A stretch of 27,184 bases of DNA from assembly GCA_910577885.1 (NCBI GenBank), contig CAJTNK010000017.1, positions 1-27,184 on the forward strand, in the 5' to 3' direction. Of the stretch, positions 6,517-14,773 are shown in pieces. This DNA is from an uncultured Rikenella sp. (lineage in GTDB: Bacteria > Bacteroidota > Bacteroidia > Bacteroidales > Rikenellaceae). The notes under the pieces were generated by a model that made no database searches, was not told where the DNA came from, and saw nothing but the letters and a program-made list of their open reading frames with translations. Within the stretch, counting starts at the first letter, position 1. Each line of letters starts with the position of its first letter. The translations under genes and the position numbers were made by a program.

Positions 6517-9402
6517 TTTTTTCGCCCTCCCTCGGCGTGCTCCTTTCTTCTGTGGAGAGCTTGTCTGCGGCTGGGTGCGTTGCACACCGGCGAGAATCGG
6601 TTTCAGAAACCGCCCGGTGTAGCTCCGCGGGCATGCCGCCACCTCTTCCGGACGCCCCTGGGCGATCAGTCGGCCGCCCCCTTCGCCTCCCTCCGGCCCG
6701 ATGTCGATCAGATGGTCGGCCACTTTGATGACATCCAGGTTGTGTTCGATCACGATCACCGTATTGCCTTTGTCCACCAGCTTGTTAAGCACCCCCAGCA
6801 GCACCCGGATATCCTCGAAATGCAGCCCGGTGGTGGGCTCGTCCAGGATGTAGAGGGTATTCCCCGTATCGCGCCGCGACAGCTCGGCCGAGAGCTTGAT
6901 CCGCTGGCTCTCGCCACCGCTCAAAGTAGTACAGGGCTGCCCCAGCCGCAGGTACCCCAGTCCGACGTCCTGAATCGCCCGGAGCTTCTGGTGAATGGTC
7001 GGCACCGGCTCGAAAAACTCCACCGCCTGGTTGACCGTCATGTTCAACACCTCGTCGATGTTCTTCCCCTTGTACCTGACCTGCAGCGTCTCCCGGTTAT
7101 AACGGTGTCCGTTGCACTCCTTGCAGGTGACATAGACGTCCGGCAGAAAATTCATCTCGATGGTCTGCACCCCGGCCCCGCGACACGCCTCGCAGCGTCC
7201 TCCCTTGACGTTGAACGAGAAACGCCCCGCCTTGTATCCTCTGATCTGCGCATCGGGGGTCGCCTCGAAGAGTTTCCGGATGTCGCCGAAGACATTGGAG
7301 TAGGTGGCCGGGTTGCTCCGCGGGCTCCGCCCGATGGGCGACTGGTCGACGATGACCAGCTTGTCGATATGCTCCATTCCCTCGATGCGGTCATAGGGTA
7401 AAGGCTGGTCGAACGACCGATACAGCTCCCGCGCGATGGCCGGCCGCAACGTTTGATTAATCAAAGTCGATTTTCCGCTGCCGCTCACCCCGGTCACCAC
7501 GATAAACTGCCCGAGCGGGAACCGTACCGTAATGTTTTTCAGGTTATTCCCCCGCGCACCGTGAATCGTCAGAAACTGGCCGGACCCCTCCCGCAAGGTC
7601 GTGGGAATTTCGATCGCCCGCCGCCCGGTGAGGTAATCGGTCGTAAAGGTCGGCACCTTCAAGACCTCCTCCAGCGTCCCTACAGCCGAAATCTCCCCTC
7701 CTTTACGCCCCGCGGCCGGTCCGACGTCCACCACCCAGTCGGCCGACTCGATCATCTCCTGGTCGTGCTCCACCACGATCACGCTGTTTCCCGCATCCCG
7801 CAACTGACGGAGCGAGTTGATGAGCTTGATGTTATCCCGCTGATGCAGCCCGATGCTCGGTTCGTCGAGGATGTAGAGCACGTTGACCAGCTTCGACCCG
7901 ATCTGCGTCGCGAGCCGGATCCGCTGGCTCTCGCCGCCGCTCAGGGTCCGCGACGAGCGCGACAGCGACAGGTAACCCAATCCCACATCGGTCAGAAACC
8001 GCAGCCGCTCACGGATCTCCTTGAGTATGTCCCGCGCGATGGTCTGCTGTTTTTTCGTGAGCCGTTTTTCGATGTCCGCAAACCAACCGGTCAACTCCTC
8101 GATGCTCATCGCCGACAGCTCGGCGATGTTCTTTCCGTCGATCCGGAAATAGAGCGAATCCTCCCGCAGTCGCGTCCCGCCGCACACCGAACAAGGTCGC
8201 CGCTCGACATACTGCTCCTTCCACTTCGCTCCCCGATCCCCCTCCTCGGCCTCGGCCTCGAGGTAGGCGATCACCCCCTCCCAAGTGGTCATGCAGCTGT
8301 TCCGCGCTCCCGACAAGGCCGTTATCCGCAACGGCGTGGCATCGCCGTACAACAGAGCGTTCGTCGCTACTTCGTCCAGCTCGTCGAGCGGCGTGTCGAA
8401 CGTAAATTCATACCGCGCCGCCAAAGCCCCCATCTTGTTGAAAACCGAATTGCTCTTCGGCTTCCCGAGCGGCTGAATCCCCCCTTGCGCAATCGACTTC
8501 GAGCCGTCCGGAATAATACGGGTGATGTCGAACACGGTCTCCTCGCCCAATCCGTTGCAATGCGGACATGCCCCCTGCGGCGAGTTGAACGAAAAGGTGT
8601 GCGGCGCCGGTTCATTATACGAAATCCCCGTCGTCGGACACATCAGGTTCCGACTATAGAATCTGGCTTCGCCCGTCTCGTAATCGGCCACCATCATCGT
8701 CCCCTTGCCCTGTCGCATGGCCTCTTCGAGGCTCTTCCGAATACGCGCTTCGGCCCCCGCCTCCGCCACCATCCGGTCGATCACCAGCTCGATGTGGTGC
8801 ACCTTGTACCGATCCAGCTGCATCCCTGCGTGCAACTCCACGATTTCACCGTCCACCCGGGCATACAGGTAGCCTTTCTTTATCATCGTCGCGAAGAGTT
8901 CGCGATAGTGTCCCTTGCGCCCCTTGACCAACGGCGCGAGCAGCGCGATCCGCCTCCCGCCGAACCGTTCGACGATGAGTTCCGTGATCTGCTGATCGCT
9001 GTAATGGACCATCTCTTCGCCCGTCGCCCGGGAGTAGGCCACCGAAGCCCGTGCAAACAAGAGCCGCATGAAGTCGTTGATCTCGGTCACGGTCCCCACG
9101 GTCGACCGCGGATTACGCCCGGTGGTCTTCTGTTCGATCGAGATCACCGGACTCAGCCCCGTGATCTTATCCACGTCCGGTCGTTCGAGCGTCCCGAAGA
9201 ACTGCCGCGCATAGGCCGACAAGGTCTCCAAATACCTGCGCTGCCCTTCGGCATAGATGGTATCGAAAGCCAGCGACGACTTGCCCGACCCCGACAGGCC
9301 GGTAATCACTGTCAGCTTGTCGCGCGGAATGACGACATCGACGTTCTTCAGGTTATGCACCCGCGCCCCCTCGACGATAATCTGATCGTGTTTATTTCCC
9401 AT
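6490..9402 (-). CDS. uvrA: Excinuclease ABC subunit A
   Basis: A 970-aa ABC-type ATPase that finds bulky DNA lesions and loads UvrB in nucleotide excision repair. Two nucleotide-binding domains are complete: Walker A GLSGSGKSS (about 34-42) with signature LSGGESQRIRLATQ and Walker B LYILDEPSIGLHQRD; then GVSGSGKSTL, LSGGESQRIKLSAEL and LYILDEPTTGLHFED. The C-terminal zinc module is intact (CEAC...CKEC). In the N-terminal zinc module the sequence is C255-P-T-T258 ... C279-P-H-C282, so the second of the four expected ligands is Thr. I recall CPTTG in other Bacteroidetes UvrA proteins, so this is probably a lineage trait. The start overlaps the end of the lytic transglycosylase gene by 11 bp, which suggests coupled translation. 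Confidence 0.99.
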   Translation of the reverse strand: MGNKHDQIIVEGARVHNLKNVDVVIPRDKLTVITGLSGSGKSSLAFDTIYAEGQRRYLETLSAYARQFFGTLERPDVDKITGLSPVISIEQKTTGRNPRSTVGTVTEINDFMRLLFARASVAYSRATGEEMVHYSDQQITELIVERFGGRRIALLAPLVKGRKGHYRELFATMIKKGYLYARVDGEIVELHAGMQLDRYKVHHIELVIDRMVAEAGAEARIRKSLEEAMRQGKGTMMVADYETGEARFYSRNLMCPTTGISYNEPAPHTFSFNSPQGACPHCNGLGEETVFDITRIIPDGSKSIAQGGIQPLGKPKSNSVFNKMGALAARYEFTFDTPLDELDEVATNALLYGDATPLRITALSGARNSCMTTWEGVIAYLEAEAEEGDRGAKWKEQYVERRPCSVCGGTRLREDSLYFRIDGKNIAELSAMSIEELTGWFADIEKRLTKKQQTIARDILKEIRERLRFLTDVGLGYLSLSRSSRTLSGGESQRIRLATQIGSKLVNVLYILDEPSIGLHQRDNIKLINSLRQLRDAGNSVIVVEHDQEMIESADWVVDVGPAAGRKGGEISAVGTLEEVLKVPTFTTDYLTGRRAIEIPTTLREGSGQFLTIHGARGNNLKNITVRFPLGQFIVVTGVSGSGKSTLINQTLRPAIARELYRSFDQPLPYDRIEGMEHIDKLVIVDQSPIGRSPRSNPATYSNVFGDIRKLFEATPDAQIRGYKAGRFSFNVKGGRCEACRGAGVQTIEMNFLPDVYVTCKECNGHRYNRETLQVRYKGKNIDEVLNMTVNQAVEFFEPVPTIHQKLRAIQDVGLGYLRLGQPCTTLSGGESQRIKLSAELSRRDTGNTLYILDEPTTGLHFEDIRVLLGVLNKLVDKGNTVIVIEHNLDVIKVADHLIDIGPEGGEGGGRLIAQGRPEEVAACPRSYTGRFLKPILAGVQRTQPQTSSPQKKGARRGRAKKFENGEKSS

Positions 9403-10348
9403 TTTCTCTGAATCCTTCGGTCGGCACCTTCACCGCGTAGGTCGTCCCCGCTTTGTTGGCATACTCGTAGCTGCGAATCCACGGATTGAGGATCCGGAGC
9501 ACCTTGTAGCAGGTTCCGTACTTGGCCGCCAAGGCCGACCAGTTGATGTTCTGGGCATTGACGGTGACGGTCCGGTAGTTTTCGAAAGCCGGCAGATAGT
9601 CTCGTCTGCGCAGGTGGAATCCGTACCGTTCCGGATTCTCGACCAGCAGTTTGCACGACAGAATACGGTACACATACCGCATCGTCTCCTCCGGCAGAAA
9701 AAGGTCGTAGTACGACTTCACCCCCTGAATCCCGATCCGTTTGCTGACTCCGGCCAGCCCGGCGTTATACGATGCGGCCGCCATCGTCCAGCTCCCGTAC
9801 CGCTTGTAAGCGTCGCGCAGGTATTTGCAAGCCGCCTCGGTCGAGCGTTCGACATGGAACCGCAGGTCGACGTTATCCCCCGTCTCGATTCCGTAGTCTC
9901 GGGCCGCCGACTTCATCAACTGCCACAGCCCCGACGCGCCGGCCGGCGAAACGGTGTTCGGATCCAGGCCGCTCTCCGCCATGCAGAGGTATTTGAAGTC
10001 CTCCGGAATACCGTACTTCTTCATGATCGGCGCGATAACCGGAAAATAACGGGTCGTCATCCGCAACGTCCGCAAAGTCCGCGACTGCATGAACATCGTG
10101 ACGGTCATTTCCCGTTCCAGCGCCTCGCGCACCTCGGCATATTCGAGCGGCACGCGTTCGCCGGCGAAGGTCAGCTCGCGCGGCAAATTCGGGACGAAAA
10201 CCGGCGGCGCTTCATCCGGTATCTCCGAAACAGCCGCCGGAGCCGGTGTCTCGGGCGCCGGTCTGCCGCCGCGTCCCTGTTGTGCGCAAGCGGTCGTGAC
10301 GATTCCGGCCAACGCTACGGCCGAAAGCAACAGTACGATCTTTCTCAT
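9392..10348 (-). CDS. Exported lytic murein transglycosylase (SLT / GH23 fold)
   Basis: A 318-aa protein with an N-terminal hydrophobic export signal (residues 3-20). Cleavage is either by signal peptidase I after ACA (residues 20-22) or at Cys21 as a poor lipobox (VTTAC); I favour the former weakly. A Pro/Ala-rich linker runs to about residue 55. The SLT domain (about 100-225) has the catalytic Glu125 in LCMAESGLDP, then SPAGASGLWQLM and the AAASYNAG block. Such enzymes cleave the MurNAc-GlcNAc bond of peptidoglycan and leave 1,6-anhydroMurNAc. The C-terminal 60 residues (TVTVNAQNINWSALAAKYG...) resemble a degenerate LysM-like module, which is inference. SD-like AAGGA precedes the ATG. The gene lies 21 nt after the TauE-type gene and overlaps uvrA by 11 bp. 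Confidence 0.93.
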   Translation of the reverse strand: MRKIVLLLSAVALAGIVTTACAQQGRGGRPAPETPAPAAVSEIPDEAPPVFVPNLPRELTFAGERVPLEYAEVREALEREMTVTMFMQSRTLRTLRMTTRYFPVIAPIMKKYGIPEDFKYLCMAESGLDPNTVSPAGASGLWQLMKSAARDYGIETGDNVDLRFHVERSTEAACKYLRDAYKRYGSWTMAAASYNAGLAGVSKRIGIQGVKSYYDLFLPEETMRYVYRILSCKLLVENPERYGFHLRRRDYLPAFENYRTVTVNAQNINWSALAAKYGTCYKVLRILNPWIRSYEYANKAGTTYAVKVPTEGFRENGK

Positions 10349-10369
10349 AGTCCTTGTGGGTATTTTCTC

Positions 10370-11149
10370 CTATAATATATGACTCAACGCATCTCGGATG
10401 CTGATTATTTTGAACAGGTCGAGCACCGTCACCGCAATGAACCCGATCAACAGCCAGCGCAGCAGCTGGGTATTGATCCGCGTGGCATACCGTGAGGCCA
10501 CGTAAGCTCCGATCACATTTCCCACGGCGTGTATCAGCCCGTAGCCGTAAGCCACCTGACCGTGCCACATGTAGACGGCCAGCGTCAACGGAATGTAGAG
10601 CATCACGATAAAACTCTTCAGCGCATTGGCCGTAATCATGTCATAGCCCATCCCGACAACCGTCAGGCCGAGAATGACGTATCCCATGCCGATCTGAAAA
10701 GCCCCGCCGTAGATCCCCACCAAAAAGAACCACAGGTAGTCGAGCCTGCGGATCGCCCTGACCGGTCGGCCGCTCCCTTTGAGGATCCTGTTGGGACTGA
10801 ATATCAATAGGGTCAGCAGCAGGATCAGAATCGTGGCCAGCAGCACCACGAAAATCGACGGCGAAACCCAAGCGGCAAACTCCGCTCCTGCCACCGCCCC
10901 GACGGCCATCGGAATTCCCAGCCTCAGCCCCACCGAAAGGTCCAACAGCTTCTGCCGTCGAAAGTTAAAGGCCGCCGCGCCGACCTGAAACAGCACCGGC
11001 AACCGATTGGTACCGTTAGCCACCTCGATCGGCAGCCCCAACGCCGTATAAACCGAAATCGATACCACCGCCGCAGCCCCTGCAAAGGTATTGACCACGC
11101 CGACGAAGATCCCGGAACAGATCAGCAGTATGACAATCGAAAGACTCAC
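10370..11149 (-). CDS. TauE/SafE-family membrane permease
   Basis: A 259-aa polytopic inner-membrane protein with seven to eight hydrophobic segments. The N-terminal half starts GIFVGVVNTFAGAAAVVSIS and contains LPIEVANGTNRLPV; the second half has GIYGGAFQIGMGYVIL and the paired TANALKSFIVMLY block. This two-fold pattern is that of TauE/SafE (PF01925) permeases, which export sulfite, sulfoacetate or other organic anions; the substrate cannot be told from sequence. The start is GTG at 11149 (GTGAGTCTTTCG), because there is no in-frame ATG nearby. It is the first gene of the seven-gene minus-strand run, directly next to the intergenic element at 11168-11497. No clear promoter is visible in the 19 bases between them. 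Confidence 0.9.
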   Translation of the reverse strand: MSLSIVILLICSGIFVGVVNTFAGAAAVVSISVYTALGLPIEVANGTNRLPVLFQVGAAAFNFRRQKLLDLSVGLRLGIPMAVGAVAGAEFAAWVSPSIFVVLLATILILLLTLLIFSPNRILKGSGRPVRAIRRLDYLWFFLVGIYGGAFQIGMGYVILGLTVVGMGYDMITANALKSFIVMLYIPLTLAVYMWHGQVAYGYGLIHAVGNVIGAYVASRYATRINTQLLRWLLIGFIAVTVLDLFKIISIRDALSHIL

Positions 11150-11167
11150 GCTGTAAGCAGTATATAT

Positions 11168-11497
11168 GATCTTTTATTTGCAACCTGTTTTTCGCCACGG
11201 GAGGGTACTGTACCTTTTCTGAAGAAAAGGTACCCAAAAGACTTCCGAGCGCATCCCTTTGGGATGCTCTGGCCTGCTCTACCCTATGGCACTGGGCTGG
11301 GGTTTCTTTTGGGGCGGTCTTTTCTCTTTGCTAAACCTTAGCCCGCCCCGAAGAACCCCAGCCCAAAGGCAAATACTGTAGGAGCGGAACTAGGTCATGC
11401 GAAACGAAGTTTCGCCGAAAGTTTTTTTGGTTCTTTTTGTTCACAAAAAGAACAGTTCTATACCGTAGCCAATGAACGGTTTTCAAAATAAAAGATC
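11168..11497. repeat. Intergenic palindromic element, copy B (330 bp)
   Basis: The element fills the gap between the TauE-type gene and the nitrilase gene. Outer inverted ends: GATCTTTTATTT (11168-11179) and AAATAAAAGATC (11486-11497), followed inward by a weaker match (CAACCTGTTTTTCGCCAC against GTAGCCAATGAACGGTTTTC inverted). Then GGGAGGGTACTG (11199-11210). H1 is at 11210-11233, stem GTACCTTTTCT, loop GA. H2 is at 11251-11267 (GCATCCC-TTT-GGGATGC). The central stem is at 11293-11365 (GGGCTGGGG...GGGGCGG paired with CCGCCCC...CCCCAGCCC); its loop contains GCTAA-ACC-TTAGC. H3 is at 11399-11415 (GCGAAAC-GAA-GTTTCGC). H4 is at 11430-11453, stem GTTCTTTTTGT, loop TC. No open frame of note and no transposase is present. 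Confidence 0.9.
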
Positions 11498-11499
11498 GT

Positions 11500-12309
11500 T
11501 TATTCTTCGACCAGTGTAAAGTTGTCGGCGTCCAAATAGGCCGGGAAGCGTTCTCGGAAGCGTTCCAGTTCTTGCAGGGAGATCACCGCCGAGATCATTT
11601 GTTCTTGGCCCGGAGTCGCTTCGGCGATCGGTTGCCCCAGAAAGTCGAGAACGACCGAATCTCCCGAATAGTGGAGCTCTCCCGGTTCGGTTCCGCATCG
11701 GTTGGCCCCGACGACATAGGCCTGGTTTTCGATCGCCCTTGCCCGCAGCAGCGTCCGCCAGGCCTCGCGCCGGGTTTCCGGCCAGCAGGCCACGTAAACC
11801 AGCAGGTCGTAATCTCCCCGGTTTCGCGCGAAGACCGGGAAACGCAGGTCGTAACAGATCAGCGGACAGATCCGGAACCCTTTGTAGTGAACGATCAATC
11901 GCCTTTCGCTCCCCGCCGCATAGTGTTCGTGCTCGCCCCCCATCCGAAAGCGGTGCCGTTTGTTGTAGGTGAGCCATACGCCGTCCGGCGTGAAGAAAAA
12001 GAGCCGGTTGAAATATCCCGTTTCCGGTTCCGTCCTCCGGACGTGGTCGCGTATCGCTATGCTCGTGATAATCGCCTTCCCGCTCCGCACCGCCAGCTCG
12101 CGCATGAAGCGGACCACCTCGCCGTCCATCTCCTGGGCGATCCGCTCGGGATGCATGCTGAAGCCCGTGGCGAACATCTCGGGAAGCACGACCAAATCGG
12201 CCTCGGCGGCTTCCCGTTCGACCCATTCGGCCACCCGCCGACAGTTTTCCTCCGGTTCCTCCCACCGGATATCCTGCTGAAAAACAGCGATTCGCAATTT
12301 TTTTTCCAT
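11500..12309 (-). CDS. Nitrilase-superfamily amidohydrolase, omega-amidase (YafV/Nit2-like)
   Basis: A 269-aa cytosolic enzyme with the Glu-Lys-Cys triad of the carbon-nitrogen hydrolase fold: Glu44 in VVLPEMFATGFSM, Lys117 in YNKRHRFRMGGEHEHY and Cys152 in ICPLICYDLRFPVFARN. These three blocks match E. coli YafV closely, an omega-amidase acting on alpha-ketoglutaramate or alpha-ketosuccinamate in methionine salvage and transamination repair. The assigned reaction follows from that family. I chose the ATG at 12309 (MEKKLRIAVFQQD) because it lies about 25 nt after a strong promoter and begins right at the first beta strand; 53 further in-frame residues upstream cross the promoter and look non-coding. 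It is a single-gene unit, divergent from the CvfB-like gene, and its 3' end touches the repeat element B. Confidence 0.93.
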   Translation of the reverse strand: MEKKLRIAVFQQDIRWEEPEENCRRVAEWVEREAAEADLVVLPEMFATGFSMHPERIAQEMDGEVVRFMRELAVRSGKAIITSIAIRDHVRRTEPETGYFNRLFFFTPDGVWLTYNKRHRFRMGGEHEHYAAGSERRLIVHYKGFRICPLICYDLRFPVFARNRGDYDLLVYVACWPETRREAWRTLLRARAIENQAYVVGANRCGTEPGELHYSGDSVVLDFLGQPIAEATPGQEQMISAVISLQELERFRERFPAYLDADNFTLVEE

Positions 12310-12338
12310 ACTCCGACTCTTCACTGACCGAATAGCTG

Positions 12339-12369
12339 CAAAGGTACGTTTCCGGCGGCTTTCTTGCAA
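12339..12369 (-). promoter_or_regulatory. Bacteroidetes-type promoter of the nitrilase gene
   Basis: On the minus strand TTG (12369-12367) is followed after 20 nt by TACCTTTG (12346-12339), an exact TAnnTTTG box. The expected start, near 12334, leaves a leader of about 25 nt before the ATG at 12309. Confidence 0.75.
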
Positions 12370-12399
12370 CGAAAGTGGGCGGATAATTCGGCAATCCTG

Positions 12400-12428
12400 T
12401 TGTTCTTTCGGATAAAATTCTATCTTTG
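12400..12428 (+). promoter_or_regulatory. Bacteroidetes-type promoter of the CvfB-like gene
   Basis: TTG (12400-12402, within TGTTG) is followed after 18 nt by TATCTTTG (12421-12428), an exact TAnnTTTG box. Transcription would start near 12432, about 38 nt before the GTG start. It is divergent from the nitrilase promoter: the two -33 boxes are about 30 bp apart. Confidence 0.7.
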
Positions 12429-12469
12429 CGTATATAATCATTATCAGATATGGAGAGGAGGCAGGCACA

Positions 12470-13327
12470 GTGATACGTGTAGCGAATTACAACCGGCTGT
12501 CCGTGGAACGGGCGACCGACAACGGGGTGTACCTGACCGACGGCGAGGGAAACGAGGTCCTGTTGCCCAATCGGTATGTGCCGAAAGAGTGCCGGGCGGG
12601 GGACGAGATGGAGGTCTTCGTCTACACCGACTCGGAGGATCGGCCGGTGGCCACGACCGAACGGCCGAAGATCGTCGAAGGAGGGATTGCGGCGCTGCAG
12701 GCGGTGGGGTTCAACAACCACGGCGTTTTTCTCGACTGGGGATTGCCCAAGGACCTTTTTGTGCCCAAACGGAATCAGCAGGCGCCGATGATCGTCGGCG
12801 AGTGGTATGTGGCGACGCTCTACGTGGATCGGGTGACGGGCCGGGCCGTGGGGAGTTCCAAACTCAACAGAATCATCAACAACGACGCGATATCCGTGCG
12901 GCCGAAAGAGGAGGTGGATATCCTGGTGGCGGTGCGGAAATCCAAGGGATTCCGGGTGGTCATCAACGAACGGCACTGGGGGATGTTGTATGACAACCAG
13001 ATCTTTACGGAGGTGAAGCTCGGCATGCGGATGAAGGCCTATGTGCGGAAGATTGCTGAGGACGGACGGATCGATGTGTCGCTCCAGCAGGAGGGATTCG
13101 ACCAGGTGAAGGTGGCGGCGGACGAGATTCTGCGGATGATCGACGAGGCGGGCGGGGTATTGGCCGTGGGCGACCGGTCGGAGCCGGAGGCGGTGCGGAT
13201 GGCTACCGGGATGAGCAAAAAGATTTTCAAACGCGCTGTGGGATACCTGATGAGCCACGGAATGGTAGAGAACGGCGGTACGTGGGTCAAGCGGAGCGCG
13301 AAGGCCGATGCGACGAAAAAACCATAG
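12470..13327 (+). CDS. S1 RNA-binding protein, CvfB-like
   Basis: A 285-aa cytosolic protein with the layout of the CvfB/YitL family: an N-terminal OB-like S1 domain (about 1-62), a second S1 domain with VGFNNHGVFLDWGLPKDLFVP (about 78-140), a third with WGMLYDNQIFTEVKLGMRM (about 170-220), and a C-terminal winged helix (about 235-280, MSKKIFKRAVGYLMSHGMV). Family members bind RNA and affect virulence gene expression in Firmicutes; the role in Bacteroidetes is not established. The start is GTG at 12470, with AGGAGG at 12456-12461 spaced 8 nt, an unusually good Shine-Dalgarno for this phylum. A seven-codon reading frame (12450-12473) begins before the SD and its TGA overlaps the GTG. The gene is divergent from the nitrilase gene and 145 nt before purA. 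Confidence 0.9.
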   Translation: MIRVANYNRLSVERATDNGVYLTDGEGNEVLLPNRYVPKECRAGDEMEVFVYTDSEDRPVATTERPKIVEGGIAALQAVGFNNHGVFLDWGLPKDLFVPKRNQQAPMIVGEWYVATLYVDRVTGRAVGSSKLNRIINNDAISVRPKEEVDILVAVRKSKGFRVVINERHWGMLYDNQIFTEVKLGMRMKAYVRKIAEDGRIDVSLQQEGFDQVKVAADEILRMIDEAGGVLAVGDRSEPEAVRMATGMSKKIFKRAVGYLMSHGMVENGGTWVKRSAKADATKKP

Positions 13328-13357
13328 GGCGGGGGGAGAAAGGAAACGATTTTTTTG

Positions 13358-13365
13358 TACTTTTG
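13358..13365 (+). promoter_or_regulatory. Possible -7 box for purA
   Basis: TACTTTTG matches TAnnTTTG exactly in the 145-nt gap before purA, but no TTG or TTTG lies 18-21 nt upstream, where the sequence is a G/A-rich run. If real, the purA leader would be about 100 nt. Without it, purA would be transcribed from the promoter of the CvfB-like gene. Confidence 0.35.
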
Positions 13366-13472
13366 GCGGTCGTTTCGCGCCGAAAAAGGCTCGGCGGCGG
13401 CGGGAAACAAGTGCCTTTCCGGCGGTTTTTCCACCGACGCGCGGCATTTTTGTTTAACCTCAAAACCAACTC

Positions 13473-14738
13473 ATGAAAGTTGATGTAGTTCTCGGCCTGC
13501 AATGGGGCGACGAGGGTAAAGGTAAAGTCGTGGATGTGCTCACGCCCGACTATCAGGTCATCGCCCGGTTCCAGGGGGGGCCGAATGCGGGACACTCCTT
13601 GCATTTCGGGGATAAAGTCCATGTGCTGCGCTCGATTCCGTCCGGGATTTTCCGCGACAATGCCGTCAATATCATCGGGAACGGAGTGGTGCTCGACCCG
13701 GTGATGTTCGCCCAGGAAATCGGCGAGCTGGAACAGCTCGGGGTGGATGTGACGGCCAAAATCCGGGTGGCCAAGAAGGCGCACCTCATTCTGCCGACCC
13801 ACCGGATGCTCGACGCGGCCAGCGAGGCGGCCAAAGGGAAAGGGAAAATCGGTTCGACGCTCAAGGGGATCGGACCGACCTATATGGACAAGACCGGTCG
13901 GAACGGGCTGCGGGTGGGAGATATCCTCTCGCCGTCGTTCATGGAGCGGTACGAACGGTTGAAACAGAAGCATGTCGCGATGCTGGCGCAGTTCGACGGG
14001 TTCACGTACGATATTACGGAGTACGAGGCACAGTGGTTTGCCGGGATCGAGACGCTGCGGCGGTTCACGATTATCGAGGGGGAGCATGAAGTCAACCGGC
14101 TGTTGAACGAAGGGCAGGGGATCCTGGCCGAGGGGGCGCAGGGGGCGTTGTTGGATGTGGACTACGGGACTTACCCGTTTGTTACGTCGTCCAATACGGT
14201 GTGCGCCGGGGCTTGCATCGGGCTCGGAGTGGCGCCGAATCGGATCGGAGAGGTGTACGGGATTTTCAAGGCTTATTGTACGCGGGTGGGGAGCGGACCG
14301 TTCCCGACCGAACTGTTCGACCGAACGGGGAAAGACCTGCAGCGGATCGGACACGAGTTCGGGGCGGTGACCGGCAGGGAGCGCAGGTGCGGATGGCTCG
14401 ATATGGTGGCTTTGAAGTACAGTGCGATGATAAACGGGGTGACGCAGCTGATTATGATGAAAGCCGACGTGCTCAATACTTTTCCGACTATTAAGGTGGC
14501 GGTGGCGTATGAGATCGGCGGACGGCAGGTGACGGAGTTTCCGTACGAGACCAATGAAGAGATCACTCCTATATACAAGGAGTTCGAGGGGTGGAACTGC
14601 GACATCAACGGAATTAGGCGGTATGAGGATTTTCCGCGTCAGTTCAAGGAGTACGTCGACTTTATCGAACGGGAGACGGGCGTGCCGGTGAAGATTATTT
14701 CGGTGGGGCCGGATCGGGACGAGACCATTGTCCGATGA
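13473..14738 (+). CDS. purA: Adenylosuccinate synthetase
   Basis: A 421-aa cytosolic enzyme. It joins IMP and aspartate with GTP hydrolysis to give adenylosuccinate, the first committed step from IMP to AMP. The GTP-binding P-loop GLQWGDEGKGKVVDVL (about residues 8-23) and the FQGGPNAGHS block with the catalytic His follow the family pattern. GSTLKGIGPTYMDK (about 128-141), EGAQGALLDVDYGTYPFVTSS and the C-terminal VGPDRDETI are also present. The length is normal and the ATG at 13473 directly precedes the first beta strand. A rho-independent terminator lies 36 nt after the stop, so purA closes a transcription unit that probably begins at the CvfB-like gene. Confidence 0.99.
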   Translation: MKVDVVLGLQWGDEGKGKVVDVLTPDYQVIARFQGGPNAGHSLHFGDKVHVLRSIPSGIFRDNAVNIIGNGVVLDPVMFAQEIGELEQLGVDVTAKIRVAKKAHLILPTHRMLDAASEAAKGKGKIGSTLKGIGPTYMDKTGRNGLRVGDILSPSFMERYERLKQKHVAMLAQFDGFTYDITEYEAQWFAGIETLRRFTIIEGEHEVNRLLNEGQGILAEGAQGALLDVDYGTYPFVTSSNTVCAGACIGLGVAPNRIGEVYGIFKAYCTRVGSGPFPTELFDRTGKDLQRIGHEFGAVTGRERRCGWLDMVALKYSAMINGVTQLIMMKADVLNTFPTIKVAVAYEIGGRQVTEFPYETNEEITPIYKEFEGWNCDINGIRRYEDFPRQFKEYVDFIERETGVPVKIISVGPDRDETIVR

Positions 14739-14773
14739 TGCGTTGAACACCTTGGATTTGTGGCGGACGGAGC

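Noticed and set aside
4420..7401. A 993-codon open frame on the plus strand, and similar long frames opposite yidC, pyrG, uvrA, purA and lepB
   Set aside because: They lie antisense to clearly identified genes, have Arg/Pro/Leu-rich translations without family motifs, and result from the high G+C content and strong codon bias of the true strand.
11150..11499. Insertion sequence
   Set aside because: Inverted ends exist, but no transposase frame or clear target-site duplication could be found, so it is reported as a non-coding fold-back repeat.
12310..12468. N-terminal extension of 53 residues on the nitrilase
   Set aside because: It crosses a well-formed divergent promoter pair, and the homologous protein starts at MEKKLRIAVF.
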